64,000 bases of DNA from Schaedlerella glycyrrhizinilytica_A (GTDB lineage: Bacteria; Bacillota; Clostridia; Lachnospirales; Lachnospiraceae): assembly GCF_042852765.1 (NCBI RefSeq), contig NZ_AP031414.1; one strand, written 5' to 3'. The notes under the pieces were generated by a model. The model did not search any database. It was not told the DNA's origin and worked only from the letters and a program-made list of their open reading frames with translations. Numbering within the stretch: the first letter of the stretch is position 1; the number at the start of each line of letters is the position of its first letter. Positions 7,747-16,567 of the stretch are shown here, piece after piece. Position numbers and translations under genes: made by a program.

Positions 7747-9030
7747 TTATTTATAATAATCGAACTGCAATCCATACATTCTGACGGTATCGCCCTCCTG
7801 GATCCCCGCTGCTTCCAGGTCGTCCAGAATCCCCGTTTCTTTTAAGAAACGCTGGAAGAACGCAAAACCTTTTTCGGAATCCAGGTTGGTATATCCGAGC
7901 ATTTTCTCGATCTTCGGACCTTCGATCACATACATATCGTCTTCTTTTGTCACGGTATACGGCAATTCCTCATAGATCAGTTCATCTTCCGGGAAGTATT
8001 CCTGTTCAAATACAACCGGCGTGGAATCCATCTTCTCCAATTCACCGCTCACATAATACAAAAGTTCTGAAATACCCTTTCCGGTTGCGCCTGATATCGG
8101 AAAGACTTTGATACCTTTCGGTTCAAATTCTGCTTTCAGTCTCTCAACCGGATCTTCATCCTCTGAATAGATCAGATCCGTCTTATTTGCCGCGATCACC
8201 TGCGGACGTGCTGCGATCTCGGGATTGTATTTTTCCAGTTCCTGATTGATCTTGTAAATATCGTCAACCGGATCTCTTCCCTCGACTCCTGCTGCATCTA
8301 CCACATGGATCATCAGTTTCGTACGCTCGACATGACGTAAAAATTCATGTCCCAGTCCGATTCCCTCCGAAGCGCCTTCGATCAATCCAGGAATATCCGC
8401 CATCACAAATCCCTTTCCGTGATCCAGATCTACTACGCCAAGATTCGGATTCAGCGTCGTGAAATGGTAATTGGCAATTTTCGGCTGTGCATTTGTTACA
8501 CGGGAAAGGAGCGTTGATTTTCCGACATTCGGAAATCCGATCAAACCGACGTCCGCGATCACTTTCAGTTCCAAAGAAACTTCCAGTTCCATCGCCGGCT
8601 GTCCCGGCTGCGCATACTTCGGCACCTGCATCGTTGCCGTCGCAAAATGCTGGTTTCCGAGACCGCCTCGTCCGCCCTTTAATACGACCTGACGGCGGTT
8701 TTCTCCCGACATATCCGCAATGACTTTACCGCTCTTTGATTCTTTGATGACCGTTCCCTCCGGCACTTTCAGCACAAGATCTTTTCCGTCTTTTCCATGG
8801 CAGCGCCGTTTGCCGCCTTCCTCCCCGTCTCCGGCAGCATATTTCCGTTTGTGACGGTAATCTACCAGAGTGTTGAGTCCTTCATCTACTTCAAATATCA
8901 AATCTCCGCCGCGTCCTCCGTCGCCGCCGTCCGGTCCGCCGTTGGCAACGTACAGCTCTCTGCGGAAACTACAATGTCCGTCTCCGCCTTTACCGGAACG
9001 GATCCATATTTTTGCTCTGTCTGCAAACAT
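7747..9030 (-). CDS. obgE: GTPase ObgE/CgtA
   Basis: An essential GTPase of ribosome assembly and stress signalling. The 427-residue protein has three parts. Residues 1-158 are the Gly-rich Obg fold. The G domain has GFPNVGKST at 165-173, DIPGLIEGAS (switch II / G3) and NKTD (G4). Residues from about 350 form the OCT domain found in many Firmicutes Obg proteins. The ATG at 9030 has AAGGAG upstream. It heads the obg-yhbY-nadD-yqeK-rsfS cluster and follows the rpmA terminator. Confidence 0.97.
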   Translation of the reverse strand: MFADRAKIWIRSGKGGDGHCSFRRELYVANGGPDGGDGGRGGDLIFEVDEGLNTLVDYRHKRKYAAGDGEEGGKRRCHGKDGKDLVLKVPEGTVIKESKSGKVIADMSGENRRQVVLKGGRGGLGNQHFATATMQVPKYAQPGQPAMELEVSLELKVIADVGLIGFPNVGKSTLLSRVTNAQPKIANYHFTTLNPNLGVVDLDHGKGFVMADIPGLIEGASEGIGLGHEFLRHVERTKLMIHVVDAAGVEGRDPVDDIYKINQELEKYNPEIAARPQVIAANKTDLIYSEDEDPVERLKAEFEPKGIKVFPISGATGKGISELLYYVSGELEKMDSTPVVFEQEYFPEDELIYEELPYTVTKEDDMYVIEGPKIEKMLGYTNLDSEKGFAFFQRFLKETGILDDLEAAGIQEGDTVRMYGLQFDYYK

Positions 9031-9055
9031 ATACAGTCTCCTTTTGATTTATCTT

Positions 9056-9085
9056 AAAAAAAGGCAGGAATGGATATTCCTGCCT
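9056..9085 (-). terminator. Intrinsic terminator after rpmA
   Basis: A perfect 10-bp stem, AGGCAGGAAT / ATTCCTGCCT, with a 4-base loop, followed on the minus strand by seven T. It separates the ribosomal-protein genes from obg, which begins 25 bp further on with no obvious promoter of its own, so partial read-through probably feeds obg. Confidence 0.9.
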
Positions 9086-9102
9086 TCTTCATTAACGGTC
9101 GA

Positions 9103-9387
9103 TTATTCAGCTACCGGATAGATAGAAACCTGTTTCTTATCTCTTCCTTTTCTTTCAAATCTTACAACACCGTCAACCAGTGCGAATAAAGTATCATCAC
9201 CGCCGCGTCCAACGTTCACGCCCGGATGGATCTTTGTTCCACGCTGTCTGTACAGGATGTTGCCAGCCTTTACAAACTGTCCGTCTGCTCTCTTGGCACC
9301 TAATCTCTTTGCTTCGGAGTCACGTCCGTTACGAGTAGAACCAACTCCTTTTTTATGAGCGAAAAACTGAAGGTTCAAATTCATCAT
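9103..9387 (-). CDS. rpmA: 50S ribosomal protein L27
   Basis: A 94-residue L27 that reaches the peptidyl-transferase centre with its N-terminus. It begins MMNLNLQFFAHKKG: the NLQFFA leader before AHKKG is the extension that Firmicutes remove with the cysteine protease Prp, encoded next door. The first ATG has GGAGG 10 bp upstream, so 9387 is preferred over the second Met. The order rplU-prp-rpmA is the standard one. Confidence 0.97.
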   Translation of the reverse strand: MMNLNLQFFAHKKGVGSTRNGRDSEAKRLGAKRADGQFVKAGNILYRQRGTKIHPGVNVGRGGDDTLFALVDGVVRFERKGRDKKQVSIYPVAE

Positions 9388-9392
9388 GGTAG

Positions 9393-9725
9393 TTACACCT
9401 CCTCGAAAATAATATCAATGTATGGTTCATATTCGCTGTTGTCAGATATACTCTCAAGTCCGAGTATCATCGTCTTTATCAACAGCTGCGCATCATGCGA
9501 GGGTTCCCGGTCGAAACGGAATGAAATCATACCGTTCTCCTCATCCGTCACACAGTTCATCTGATCTTCTGTATACATCTCAACCGCGTTGATCGTATTG
9601 ATCACAAGAACAGATACCGCCGCACAGACAACGTCCGTGCCTGCTTCTGAATAGCCGGCATGTCCTTCCAGATCGAATCCCATGTATGCATGTCTGCTGT
9701 TCACATAAATTGTTGCATTAATCAT
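9393..9725 (-). CDS. prp: L27 leader protease Prp
   Basis: A 110-residue ribosomal-processing cysteine protease that trims the L27 leader. The catalytic dyad is His22 (GHAGY) and Cys34 (DVVCAAVS), with the conserved GHAGYSEAGTDVVCAA block. It sits between rplU and rpmA with 5-6 bp gaps. Older annotations call it YsxB. Confidence 0.94.
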   Translation of the reverse strand: MINATIYVNSRHAYMGFDLEGHAGYSEAGTDVVCAAVSVLVINTINAVEMYTEDQMNCVTDEENGMISFRFDREPSHDAQLLIKTMILGLESISDNSEYEPYIDIIFEEV

Positions 9726-9731
9726 ATTCGA

Positions 9732-10040
9732 TTACGCATTGATCTTTTCGATCTTTACTGCAGTGTACTGCTGTCTGTGACCATTTTTCTTATGGTATCC
9801 AGATTTTCTCTTATACTTGTAAACGATGACTTTTTTTGCTTTTCCGTCTCCGATTACAGATGCAGTAACAGTTGCTCCGTCAACAGTCGGGTTTCCGACA
9901 ACCAGTTTGTCGTTGTTTACTGCAAGCACCTGATCAAACGTATAAGTCTCTCCAGCTTCCACACCAAGCTTTTCTACTTTAATGATATCGCCTTCGGCTA
10001 CTTTGTACTGTTTACCACCTGTTGCTATAATCGCGTACAT
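9732..10040 (-). CDS. rplU: 50S ribosomal protein L21
   Basis: A 102-residue L21 that binds 23S rRNA. The start MYAIIATGGKQYKV at 10040 has GGAGGTG four bases upstream. A longer frame adds ten residues that belong to the structured leader and are rejected. It is the first gene of rplU-prp-rpmA, preceded by a typical L21 leader. Confidence 0.97.
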   Translation of the reverse strand: MYAIIATGGKQYKVAEGDIIKVEKLGVEAGETYTFDQVLAVNNDKLVVGNPTVDGATVTASVIGDGKAKKVIVYKYKRKSGYHKKNGHRQQYTAVKIEKINA

Positions 10041-10125
10041 ATGGCACCTCCTATTATCATTACTCGCCAATTACGGTGTCTGCTTTTATGCCAGAACTTA
10101 TAAACCTCATTGCGCGGCATACCAC
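10041..10125 (-). ncRNA. Ribosomal protein L21 leader (cis-regulatory RNA)
   Basis: The untranslated region upstream of rplU contains, on the minus strand, conserved blocks I recognise from the L21 leader family: CCGCGCAATGAGG, then GCAGACACCGTAATTGGC, then GCGAG, ending at the GGAGGTG ribosome site. Such leaders are thought to let L21 control its own synthesis. The exact 5' end is uncertain; +1 should fall near 10122 from the promoter. Confidence 0.8.
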
Positions 10126-10128
10126 TAT

Positions 10129-10157
10129 AAATTAGCACAATCGCATATTGAAGTCAA
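10129..10157 (-). promoter_or_regulatory. Promoter of rplU-prp-rpmA
   Basis: -35 TTGACT (10157-10152), a 17-bp spacer and -10 TAATTT (10134-10129), placed just upstream of the L21 leader. Confidence 0.6.
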
Positions 10158-10179
10158 TAGTTTTCTTGCATTTTCCGAT

Positions 10180-10198
10180 AAATTTTATCATAAAATTT
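10180..10198. repeat. AT-only palindrome after the CBS gene
   Basis: AAATTTTAT, one central base, ATAAAATTT: a perfect 9-bp inverted repeat, 15 bp past the CBS-protein stop. It could act as a weak transcription end for lysC-CBS, but no T-run follows on the minus strand. Confidence 0.35.
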
Positions 10199-10212
10199 CC
10201 GGATTTCACGGA

Positions 10213-10629
10213 TCACTCGTTCTCCATCTCCTGCATCCGCTCATAACAGTACTCAATGATCGTTTTTCTTGTGATGATCCCGATAAATTTCTTCTGGTCA
10301 TCGACCACGGGAACAAAATTCTGGTTCATCGCCTTTCTCAAGAGATCTTCCATGTCTGCATCCGCGGAAACCGCTTCATAATCTGCTTTTCTCGGGAAAT
10401 CCTGGATAAAAATGTTTTCGGCTCTTTTCAGATCCATATTCTGATAGCTTTTGATCCCCCACAGCAGATCGCCCTCCGTGATCGTGCCGACATACTCGCC
10501 CTCCCGGTTCAGCATTGGGATCGACGCGTATTTGTGGTATTCCATCGTCTCAAGCACCTGACGAAGCGTGCAGTAATCATAAATAAATGCCACTTCGCTT
10601 TTCGGCTTCAAAAAGAATAATATATTCAT
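10213..10629 (-). CDS. Two-CBS-domain protein
   Basis: A 138-residue cytoplasmic protein made only of a CBS pair (about 15-65 and 80-135). The CBS signatures read ASIPMLNREGEYVGTITEGD and VPVVDDQKKFIGIITRKT. Stand-alone CBS pairs bind adenine nucleotides or c-di-AMP; the small Firmicutes protein CbpB/YkuL has the same size and layout, so a nucleotide-sensing role is plausible but unproven. It follows lysC by 18 bp and shares its promoter. It carries no enzyme domain. Confidence 0.85.
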   Translation of the reverse strand: MNILFFLKPKSEVAFIYDYCTLRQVLETMEYHKYASIPMLNREGEYVGTITEGDLLWGIKSYQNMDLKRAENIFIQDFPRKADYEAVSADADMEDLLRKAMNQNFVPVVDDQKKFIGIITRKTIIEYCYERMQEMENE

Positions 10630-10647
10630 AGCATTTTTCTCCGTCGT

Positions 10648-11967
10648 TTAAATCTGTGTCACAACAAAAATCTCATACAATGCGCGGATCGCATTTTTGA
10701 AATCATCATGCCGTACGCCGATAATGATGTTCAGCTCGCTGGATCCCTGATCGATCATCTTGACATTGATATGGGCATGTGCAAGCGCAGAAAAGATTCT
10801 TCCCGCTGTTCCGCGTGTTGCACGCATACCGCGTCCCACGACGGCGATCAGCGCCAGATCGGATTCCAGTTCGATATGATCCGGTTTCACCGTCTTATGG
10901 ATCGCAGAAAGTACCTGCTGTTCTTTTTCCTCAAATTCATCTTTATGTACAAAAATCGTCATCGTATCGATACCTGACGGCATATGTTCGATCGAAATAT
11001 CATGCTCCTCAAATACCTGAAGCACTTTCCGGCAGAATCCGATCTCTGAATTCATCATCGCTTTCTCAATCGTGATCGACGCAAATCCGTCGGTTCCGGC
11101 AATTCCCGTGATCGTATATTTCGGCTGACGGCAGGTTCCCTCCACGATCAAAGTTCCTTTATCTTCCGGTGCATTTGTATTGCGGATATTGATCGGGATT
11201 CCGGCTTTTCTTACCGGGAAAATCGCATCCTCATGGAGAACGCTTGCTCCCATATAGGAAAGCTCCCGCAGCTCTTTATAGGTGATCGTCTCGATCGAGC
11301 GCGGATTTTTAACGATCCGCGGATCTGCGATCAAAAATCCGGACACATCCGTCCAGTTCTCATAAAGATCCGCTCCCACCGCCAAAGCGACAAGCGAACC
11401 GGACACGTCGGAACCGCCTCTTGAAAATGTCACGATCGTTCCGTCTGCTTTTGCTCCGTAGAATCCCGGGATCACCGCTCCTTTTGAATCTTCCAGCCGT
11501 TTCGCGAGCAGCTGGTTTGTCGTCTCTTCATCAAAAGAACCGTCTTCGCCAAAACGGATCACATCCGCCGCATCGATAAATTCATATCCGAGATATGCCG
11601 CCATGATCTTCCCGTTCAAATATTCTCCTCTGGACGCCGCATAATCTCTTCCGATCTTCTTCCCGAAATTTTCACGGATCTTTTCAAAGTCCTGATCCAA
11701 TGAAAAATCCAGTCCGAGTCCATCTATGATTTCCTGATATCTGCCCCGGATCTCCTGAAGCTGATCCGCAAATTTCTTCTCACGAATTGCCGCACCATAG
11801 CAGCTATACAACATATCGGTTACTTTCGTATCGCCGGAGAACCGTTTTCCCGGTGCGGACGGCACAACAAACTTCCGGGATGCATCCGCGCGGATGATCT
11901 TTCCGACTTTTTTAAACTGTTCCGCGCTTGCAAGGGAACTTCCTCCGAACTTTACTACTTTTTTCAT
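10648..11967 (-). CDS. lysC: Aspartate kinase
   Basis: Phosphorylates aspartate, the first step to lysine, threonine and methionine. The 439-residue monofunctional enzyme begins MKKVVKFGGSSLA (Lys and Ser of the KFGGSS motif). It has FSRGGSDVSGSL at about 180-192 and two ACT domains from about 310, so feedback control by an amino acid is likely. The promoter leaves a leader of only about 30 nt, so no lysine riboswitch fits in front of it. Cotranscribed with the CBS protein. Confidence 0.95.
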   Translation of the reverse strand: MKKVVKFGGSSLASAEQFKKVGKIIRADASRKFVVPSAPGKRFSGDTKVTDMLYSCYGAAIREKKFADQLQEIRGRYQEIIDGLGLDFSLDQDFEKIRENFGKKIGRDYAASRGEYLNGKIMAAYLGYEFIDAADVIRFGEDGSFDEETTNQLLAKRLEDSKGAVIPGFYGAKADGTIVTFSRGGSDVSGSLVALAVGADLYENWTDVSGFLIADPRIVKNPRSIETITYKELRELSYMGASVLHEDAIFPVRKAGIPINIRNTNAPEDKGTLIVEGTCRQPKYTITGIAGTDGFASITIEKAMMNSEIGFCRKVLQVFEEHDISIEHMPSGIDTMTIFVHKDEFEEKEQQVLSAIHKTVKPDHIELESDLALIAVVGRGMRATRGTAGRIFSALAHAHINVKMIDQGSSELNIIIGVRHDDFKNAIRALYEIFVVTQI

Positions 11968-12006
11968 CTCTCGTTATCCTCCATTTTCGATGCATTTCGG
12001 TTTTCT

Positions 12007-12035
12007 ATTATAACGCGTCTTTTTTTACTTTTCAA
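12007..12035 (-). promoter_or_regulatory. Promoter of lysC
   Basis: -35 TTGAAA (12035-12030), a 17-bp spacer and a perfect -10 TATAAT (12012-12007), squeezed between the ybaK stop and lysC. It gives a leader of about 33 nt. Confidence 0.75.
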
Positions 12036-12040
12036 GAAAA

Positions 12041-12520
12041 TTACATCGTAATCTCACCGTATTCCGCCCCTGCCGCTCTGCACAGATCATCCGGTTTTAA
12101 TTTCAACTGCATCCCCAGTTTTCCGCCGCTTATGTAAATCTGTTCCTTTTCCGCTGCACTTTGATCCACCACGGTCGGGAACTGTTTTTTCATTCCGATG
12201 GCAGTACACCCTCCCCGGACATACCCGGTCACTTTTGTGATCTCTTTGACCGGAAGCATTTCCACCGATTTCTCATTCACGGCACGGGCAGCCTTTTTCA
12301 GATCCAGTTCCGCCTCGATCGGAATCACAAAGACGTAATGCGCCCCGGTTTTTCCCGTTGTCACGAGCGTCTTGTACACCAGTTCATGCGGAAGCCCGGT
12401 CTGATCAGCGGTAAAAATCCCACTCACAAACTCTTCACATTCATACGTCTTATATTCATACGGGATCTTTTGCCGTTCCAGCATCCGCATCGCGTTTGTT
12501 TTTAATTCTTTCTTACTCAT
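12041..12520 (-). CDS. ybaK: Cys-tRNA(Pro) deacylase, YbaK/EbsC family
   Basis: A 159-residue trans-editing protein that hydrolyses mischarged Cys-tRNA(Pro). YbaK features are visible: KTLVTTGKTGAHYVFVIP, the catalytic-lysine-bearing AELDLKKAARA, and GYVRGGCTAIGMKKQFPTVVD. The start MSKKELKTNAM at 12520 overlaps the end of the RNase gene by 8 bp (ATGAGTAA); an ATG 21 bp upstream is in frame but has no ribosome site. It is the last gene of the radical-SAM / RNase G operon. Confidence 0.9.
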   Translation of the reverse strand: MSKKELKTNAMRMLERQKIPYEYKTYECEEFVSGIFTADQTGLPHELVYKTLVTTGKTGAHYVFVIPIEAELDLKKAARAVNEKSVEMLPVKEITKVTGYVRGGCTAIGMKKQFPTVVDQSAAEKEQIYISGGKLGMQLKLKPDDLCRAAGAEYGEITM

Positions 12521-13709
12521 TTTTTGTTTCCCAACATTCATACAATGGTTTTCTGACTTTTTTCCGTGTCACTTCTACCAACTGCAGTTCCGTCACATCT
12601 ACAAGTGTTGCCTGGATCGGATCGCGTGACAACAGTTTTCGAAATTCTTTCAGCAGCATCTGCATTTTCTCCGGATCGTCCAGATTGATAAAATCGATCA
12701 CAATGATCCCGGACAGATTCCGAAGCCGGAGCTGCCTTGCAATCTCCTTTGCCGCTTCCAGATCGATCTTTAATGCCGCATCTTCCTGGTTCTTTTTTGA
12801 AACACATTTCCCGGAATTGACGTCGATCACTGTCAGTGCTTCCGTTGGCTGGATCACAAGATATCCTCCGTGTTTGAGCCAGACTTTCTCATGCAGTGCG
12901 CTTCCGAGCACATGTTTTAAGCTGTACAGTCCCGAAAGGGAAAGCATCGGGTCGTTGTAATGTGTCAGAAGCCTGGTATATTCCGGCTGCTCTTTTTCAA
13001 AAAAATCATGCACTTCTTTATACAGTTCGTCGTCTTCCACGATAATTTCTTCCAAACCGTCCGTATAAACATTTTTCAGATCTGTCAAATACGGTTTCGC
13101 CGCACATTCCAGGCAGGAAAAACATGTCCGGTATGCCGCCGTCTCTTTTAAATGCTGATATTTTTCACGAAGCACTTCGATTTCTTCGGTAATTTCTTCA
13201 AAAGATGCGTCTTTCGCATTGGTACGGATGATGATCCCGTACGCTTCATTTTTCATCGGAGATAACTGCTCTTTCAGGTCCTCACGCAGTGCTTTCGGGA
13301 GCTTCGATGACACGCCGATCCTTGTGTTTCCCGATGTCAGGACGGCAAATCGTCCGGTAAAACTGATATTGCTTGTCACCGTCGGAGCCTTTGTCTTCAC
13401 CGCTTCACGGCTGATCTGTACAACAAGTTCATCTCCGATGCAAAGCGCTTTTTTTCCGCTCTGTTTTCTCGCAAAGATCGCATGCTTTGCCTGACTGATG
13501 TCATAATAACAATTGACGCCGCCGATATCGATAAACGCCGCGCCGATATTTGCCGCAATGTTCTGTACTTTTCCGATATAGACATTTCCGAGTACCAGAC
13601 CGCTGTGCTCGTCCTGTCTGCTGCAATGAATTTCAGCCGCTTCTCCGTTTTCCAGAAGCCAGGTCCAGACACAGCCCTTTTCTTTTGTCATCAGCACTTT
13701 TCGCTGCAT
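12513..13709 (-). CDS. rng: Ribonuclease G/E, short form
   Basis: A single-strand endoribonuclease of the Rne/Rng family. The 398-residue protein has an S1 RNA-binding domain at about 38-120 and the RNase E/G catalytic core. The metal-binding aspartates are Asp296 (TVIDVNSGK) and Asp339 (IIVIDFINLDD). It is shorter than E. coli RNase G (about 490) and has no C-terminal degradosome arm. The start at 13709 has GGGGGAAGAG upstream and overlaps the preceding gene by 19 bp. This gene order is common in Clostridia. Confidence 0.93.
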   Translation of the reverse strand: MQRKVLMTKEKGCVWTWLLENGEAAEIHCSRQDEHSGLVLGNVYIGKVQNIAANIGAAFIDIGGVNCYYDISQAKHAIFARKQSGKKALCIGDELVVQISREAVKTKAPTVTSNISFTGRFAVLTSGNTRIGVSSKLPKALREDLKEQLSPMKNEAYGIIIRTNAKDASFEEITEEIEVLREKYQHLKETAAYRTCFSCLECAAKPYLTDLKNVYTDGLEEIIVEDDELYKEVHDFFEKEQPEYTRLLTHYNDPMLSLSGLYSLKHVLGSALHEKVWLKHGGYLVIQPTEALTVIDVNSGKCVSKKNQEDAALKIDLEAAKEIARQLRLRNLSGIIVIDFINLDDPEKMQMLLKEFRKLLSRDPIQATLVDVTELQLVEVTRKKVRKPLYECWETKNE

Positions 13710-14416
13710 ATCTCTTCCCCCAATGATTCCAGCGTCACAAACATTTCTGTATTATCCGCTTTGTTTTCCGGTGATTCTGCATACATCTCCAACCGGTGAT
13801 AAGAAAATACGACAGTCTCTTCCTGTATGCCGCAGAATTTACAGAACGCTTCCATCACAAGATCCGGTTTCAGATTCTGTACGCTCCCTGCTGCCAGATG
13901 GAGATAGATCTGCTCTCCGCGGATTTCCGCCTGATAGATCCACGGACGGATATCCACTTCCTGCTCGCTCCGCTTTGTCTGTTTTACGATACGGATTTCT
14001 CTCTGGGAAAGGAATTCCGCAAACTGTTCTTTCCAGTGATCCGGCATCGTTCCTTTCCGCACCGACACAAGGTAATCCGCCGCTGCAACGATCGACATTC
14101 CGGTCGCTTTCTTTTCTTCCGAAATCTGCCGGAAACTTAAGATTTCAATGCCCTCGGCAGTCACCGCATTCATCCGGCGCACAGCCGTTTCACTGTCGAT
14201 CGGCTCTGTCAATTCGATATCGACATACTCTCCGTCGCTGGTCAGTCCGATCCCGAGCGGACTGGCAAACGACATGATCATATGCGGGCTGTATCCGCCG
14301 GTAAATGCGATCGGGATTTCCGCCCGCCGCATCATTTTCTGGAAAAACCGCATCACATCGAGATGCCCGATAAACTTCAACACACCGTATTTTCTGAATT
14401 TAATTCTTACTTTCAT
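13691..14416 (-). CDS. TIGR03936 / DUF2344 radical-SAM-associated protein
   Basis: A 241-residue protein recognised from MKVRIKFRKYGVLKFIGHLD and the RAEIPIAFTGGYSPHM block. The family sits next to, or is fused with, the TIGR03960 radical-SAM protein and RNase G in many Firmicutes. Its biochemical role is not established. It has no Fe-S cysteines. The ATG at 14416 (GGAGGTG six bases upstream) overlaps the end of the radical-SAM gene by 17 bp, so the two are translated together and probably act together. Confidence 0.9.
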   Translation of the reverse strand: MKVRIKFRKYGVLKFIGHLDVMRFFQKMMRRAEIPIAFTGGYSPHMIMSFASPLGIGLTSDGEYVDIELTEPIDSETAVRRMNAVTAEGIEILSFRQISEEKKATGMSIVAAADYLVSVRKGTMPDHWKEQFAEFLSQREIRIVKQTKRSEQEVDIRPWIYQAEIRGEQIYLHLAAGSVQNLKPDLVMEAFCKFCGIQEETVVFSYHRLEMYAESPENKADNTEMFVTLESLGEEICSEKC

Positions 14417-16265
14417 AGCAGACACCTCCTCCGAATGTTGCCGCTCCGCAGCCGGAACAGCTCTCTCTGCAGTTCGGTGTCACAACACCTTCTTTTGCCC
14501 GCTGCCATTCGCGCTCCAAAAACTTCTTTGTCACGCCGATCTCGATGAAATCCCACGGCAGCAGTTCTGACGTTTCCCGCTCACGCAATGTATAGAATTC
14601 CGGATCGATCCCGGTATTTTCAAACGCCTGCATCCATTTCTCATTGTCAAACGTCTCCGTCCAGGAGTCATACAGACACCCAAGCCGGTAAGCCTCCTCG
14701 ATCACTTGTCCGATCCGGCGGTCTCCTCTCGCAAACACCCCCTCCAGCACAGTCACTTCCGCATCATGCCAGTTGTATTTCAGACTTTTCCGGTTCAGCT
14801 GTTCCTGAAATTCATGTTTTACGATCGCCGCTCTTCTGACATACTCTTCTGCCGTGCACATCGGCGCCCACTGGAACGGTGTGAACGGTTTCGGCACAAA
14901 GAACGACGAACTTGCGGTGATCTGACATTTGCCATGCCGCTGTTCTTTCGGAATCTCATAATATCTGCGCGCCACCCTGTCGGAAAGCCGCGCGATCTCT
15001 TTCATATCCTCTTCCTCTTCCCACGGAAGTCCGAGCATAAAATACAATTTTACTTTGGACCAGCCGCCCTCAAAGGCTTCTCCGGCTCCGGTCAGAATGT
15101 CTTCCTCGGTCAGACCTTTGTTGATCACATTTCGCATCCGCTGGGAGCCGGCTTCCGGCGCAAATGTCAGACTGCTCTTTTTCACATCCTGCACTTTGCT
15201 CATCACATCCAGCGAAAAAGCGTCGATTCGCAAAGACGGCAGCGATATATTGACGCCTTTTCCATGATATTCCTCGATCAAAAATGTCACCAGTTCCCGC
15301 AATTTGGAATAATCGCTGGAACTCAATGAACTCAGCGAAATCTCCTCATGTCCGGTATTTTTCAGCATGGTTTTTGCGTAACGCTTCAGTTCTTCTACGT
15401 CCCTTTCCCGTGTCGGACGGTACAGCATCCCCGCCTGACAGAACCGGCATCCGCGTATACATCCTCTCTGGATCTCAAGCACTACACGATCCTGCGTCGC
15501 TTTGATATAAGGTACAACCGGACTCATCGGATATACCGCGTCGGTCACATCCATCACAACCTGTTTTTTTACCGTTTCCGGCGCATGCGGATTGACTGCA
15601 CAAAAATCACGAAGCGTTCCATCCTCTTTATAAGAAGCTTCGTAGAACTGCGGCACATAAATCCCCTCCACGCCTGCTGCCATTTCCAGAAATTCCAAGC
15701 GGCTCTTTTTTTCTTTTTTACACTGCTTATAGAGATCCAGCAGTTCATCGTATACCGTCTCGCCCTCTCCGATATAGAACAAATCGAAAAACTCTGCCAA
15801 CGGTTCCGGGTTGTATGCGCACGGACCGCCACCGATCACGATCGGATCTTCCTCTGTCCTCTCTTTGGCATGCAGCGGGATCCGGCTCAATTCCAGAACC
15901 TGTAAAATATTCGTGTAACACATTTCATACTGGATCGTAATCCCGAGAAAATCAAATGTTTTGATCGGATCCTGAGATTCCAGTGCGAAAAGCGGGATAT
16001 GCTTTTCCCGCATCACCTTGTCCAAATCCGTCCATGGGGAATACACACGTTCGCACCACACATCTTCCCTGCGGTTGAACATATCATAAAGGATCTGGAT
16101 ACCGAGGTGGGACATGCCAATCTCGTATACATCCGGAAAGCACATCGCGAAACGGATATCCACCTCGCTTTTGTCTTTCATTACCGAATTGACCTCGCCG
16201 CCGATATAACGGGCCGGCTTCTCGATATTTAGTAAAATATCATCACTTAAAGCTAATGTTCTCAT
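14400..16265 (-). CDS. B12-binding-domain radical SAM protein, TIGR03960 family
   Basis: A 621-residue radical-SAM enzyme with an N-terminal cobalamin-binding-like region (about 40-190) and the Fe4S4 motif CIRGCRFC (Cys269, Cys273, Cys276). An additional cysteine cluster (CRESCSGCG) and a late Cys lie at the C-terminus. The substrate is unknown; the constant link to RNase G, rplU and ribosome genes suggests rRNA, tRNA or ribosomal-protein modification, which is inference. It heads the operon with TIGR03936, rng and ybaK, and has a consensus promoter. Confidence 0.92.
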   Translation of the reverse strand: MRTLALSDDILLNIEKPARYIGGEVNSVMKDKSEVDIRFAMCFPDVYEIGMSHLGIQILYDMFNRREDVWCERVYSPWTDLDKVMREKHIPLFALESQDPIKTFDFLGITIQYEMCYTNILQVLELSRIPLHAKERTEEDPIVIGGGPCAYNPEPLAEFFDLFYIGEGETVYDELLDLYKQCKKEKKSRLEFLEMAAGVEGIYVPQFYEASYKEDGTLRDFCAVNPHAPETVKKQVVMDVTDAVYPMSPVVPYIKATQDRVVLEIQRGCIRGCRFCQAGMLYRPTRERDVEELKRYAKTMLKNTGHEEISLSSLSSSDYSKLRELVTFLIEEYHGKGVNISLPSLRIDAFSLDVMSKVQDVKKSSLTFAPEAGSQRMRNVINKGLTEEDILTGAGEAFEGGWSKVKLYFMLGLPWEEEEDMKEIARLSDRVARRYYEIPKEQRHGKCQITASSSFFVPKPFTPFQWAPMCTAEEYVRRAAIVKHEFQEQLNRKSLKYNWHDAEVTVLEGVFARGDRRIGQVIEEAYRLGCLYDSWTETFDNEKWMQAFENTGIDPEFYTLRERETSELLPWDFIEIGVTKKFLEREWQRAKEGVVTPNCRESCSGCGAATFGGGVCYESKN

Positions 16266-16299
16266 TCATTTCTCCTATTTTTTGTATGATTCTTGCTAA

Positions 16300-16328
16300 A
16301 TTATATGAAAAATAGGAAATTATGTCAA
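16300..16328 (-). promoter_or_regulatory. Consensus promoter of the radical-SAM / rng operon
   Basis: Perfect -35 TTGACA (16328-16323), a 17-bp spacer and a perfect -10 TATAAT (16305-16300), about 35 bp upstream of the start codon. Confidence 0.85.
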
Positions 16329-16453
16329 TGGATGAGACGTTTCAATCTCATATCTGCTTTTTGTATCGAACATGGATACATTCCAAAAATTCATTGACGA
16401 ACGAACACTACATTATTACATAATACATCAAAAGAATTTTATCGGAGATATCT

Positions 16454-16482
16454 AAAAGAAAATCCCAGACTTCTGTCCGGGA
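16454..16482 (-). terminator. Terminator of the beta-helix gene
   Basis: An 8-bp stem, TCCCGGAC / GTCTGGGA (one G-U pair), with loop AGAA, followed on the minus strand by TTTTCTTTT. Confidence 0.8.
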
Positions 16483-16500
16483 CTTTATCTACAATCTGAG

Positions 16501-16527
16501 TGGTGCTGAAAATAGCTCTCAGCACCA
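16501..16527. repeat. Inverted repeat downstream of the beta-helix gene
   Basis: A 9-bp perfect stem, TGGTGCTGA / TCAGCACCA, around a 9-base loop, about 40 bp past the stop codon. No T-run follows on either strand, so it is not itself a clear terminator; it may protect the transcript 3' end. Confidence 0.5.
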
Positions 16528-16567
16528 ACTCTGTCTATGGATCTTTCTCTCTGATTCGAATATCTTA

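Larger units (their letters stand above)
16266..16567. other. 302-bp AT-rich intergenic stretch
   Basis: Holds the consensus promoter of the radical-SAM operon at its left end, and the terminator and a 9-bp inverted repeat at its right end. Between about 16330 and 16450 I see no coding frame or RNA. Base composition becomes distinctly more AT-rich here and stays so to about 18.8 kb, marking the left edge of an accessory island. Confidence 0.6.

Noticed and set aside
11968..12040. Lysine riboswitch upstream of lysC
   Set aside because: The gap is 73 bp and the promoter sits in it, leaving about 33 nt of leader.
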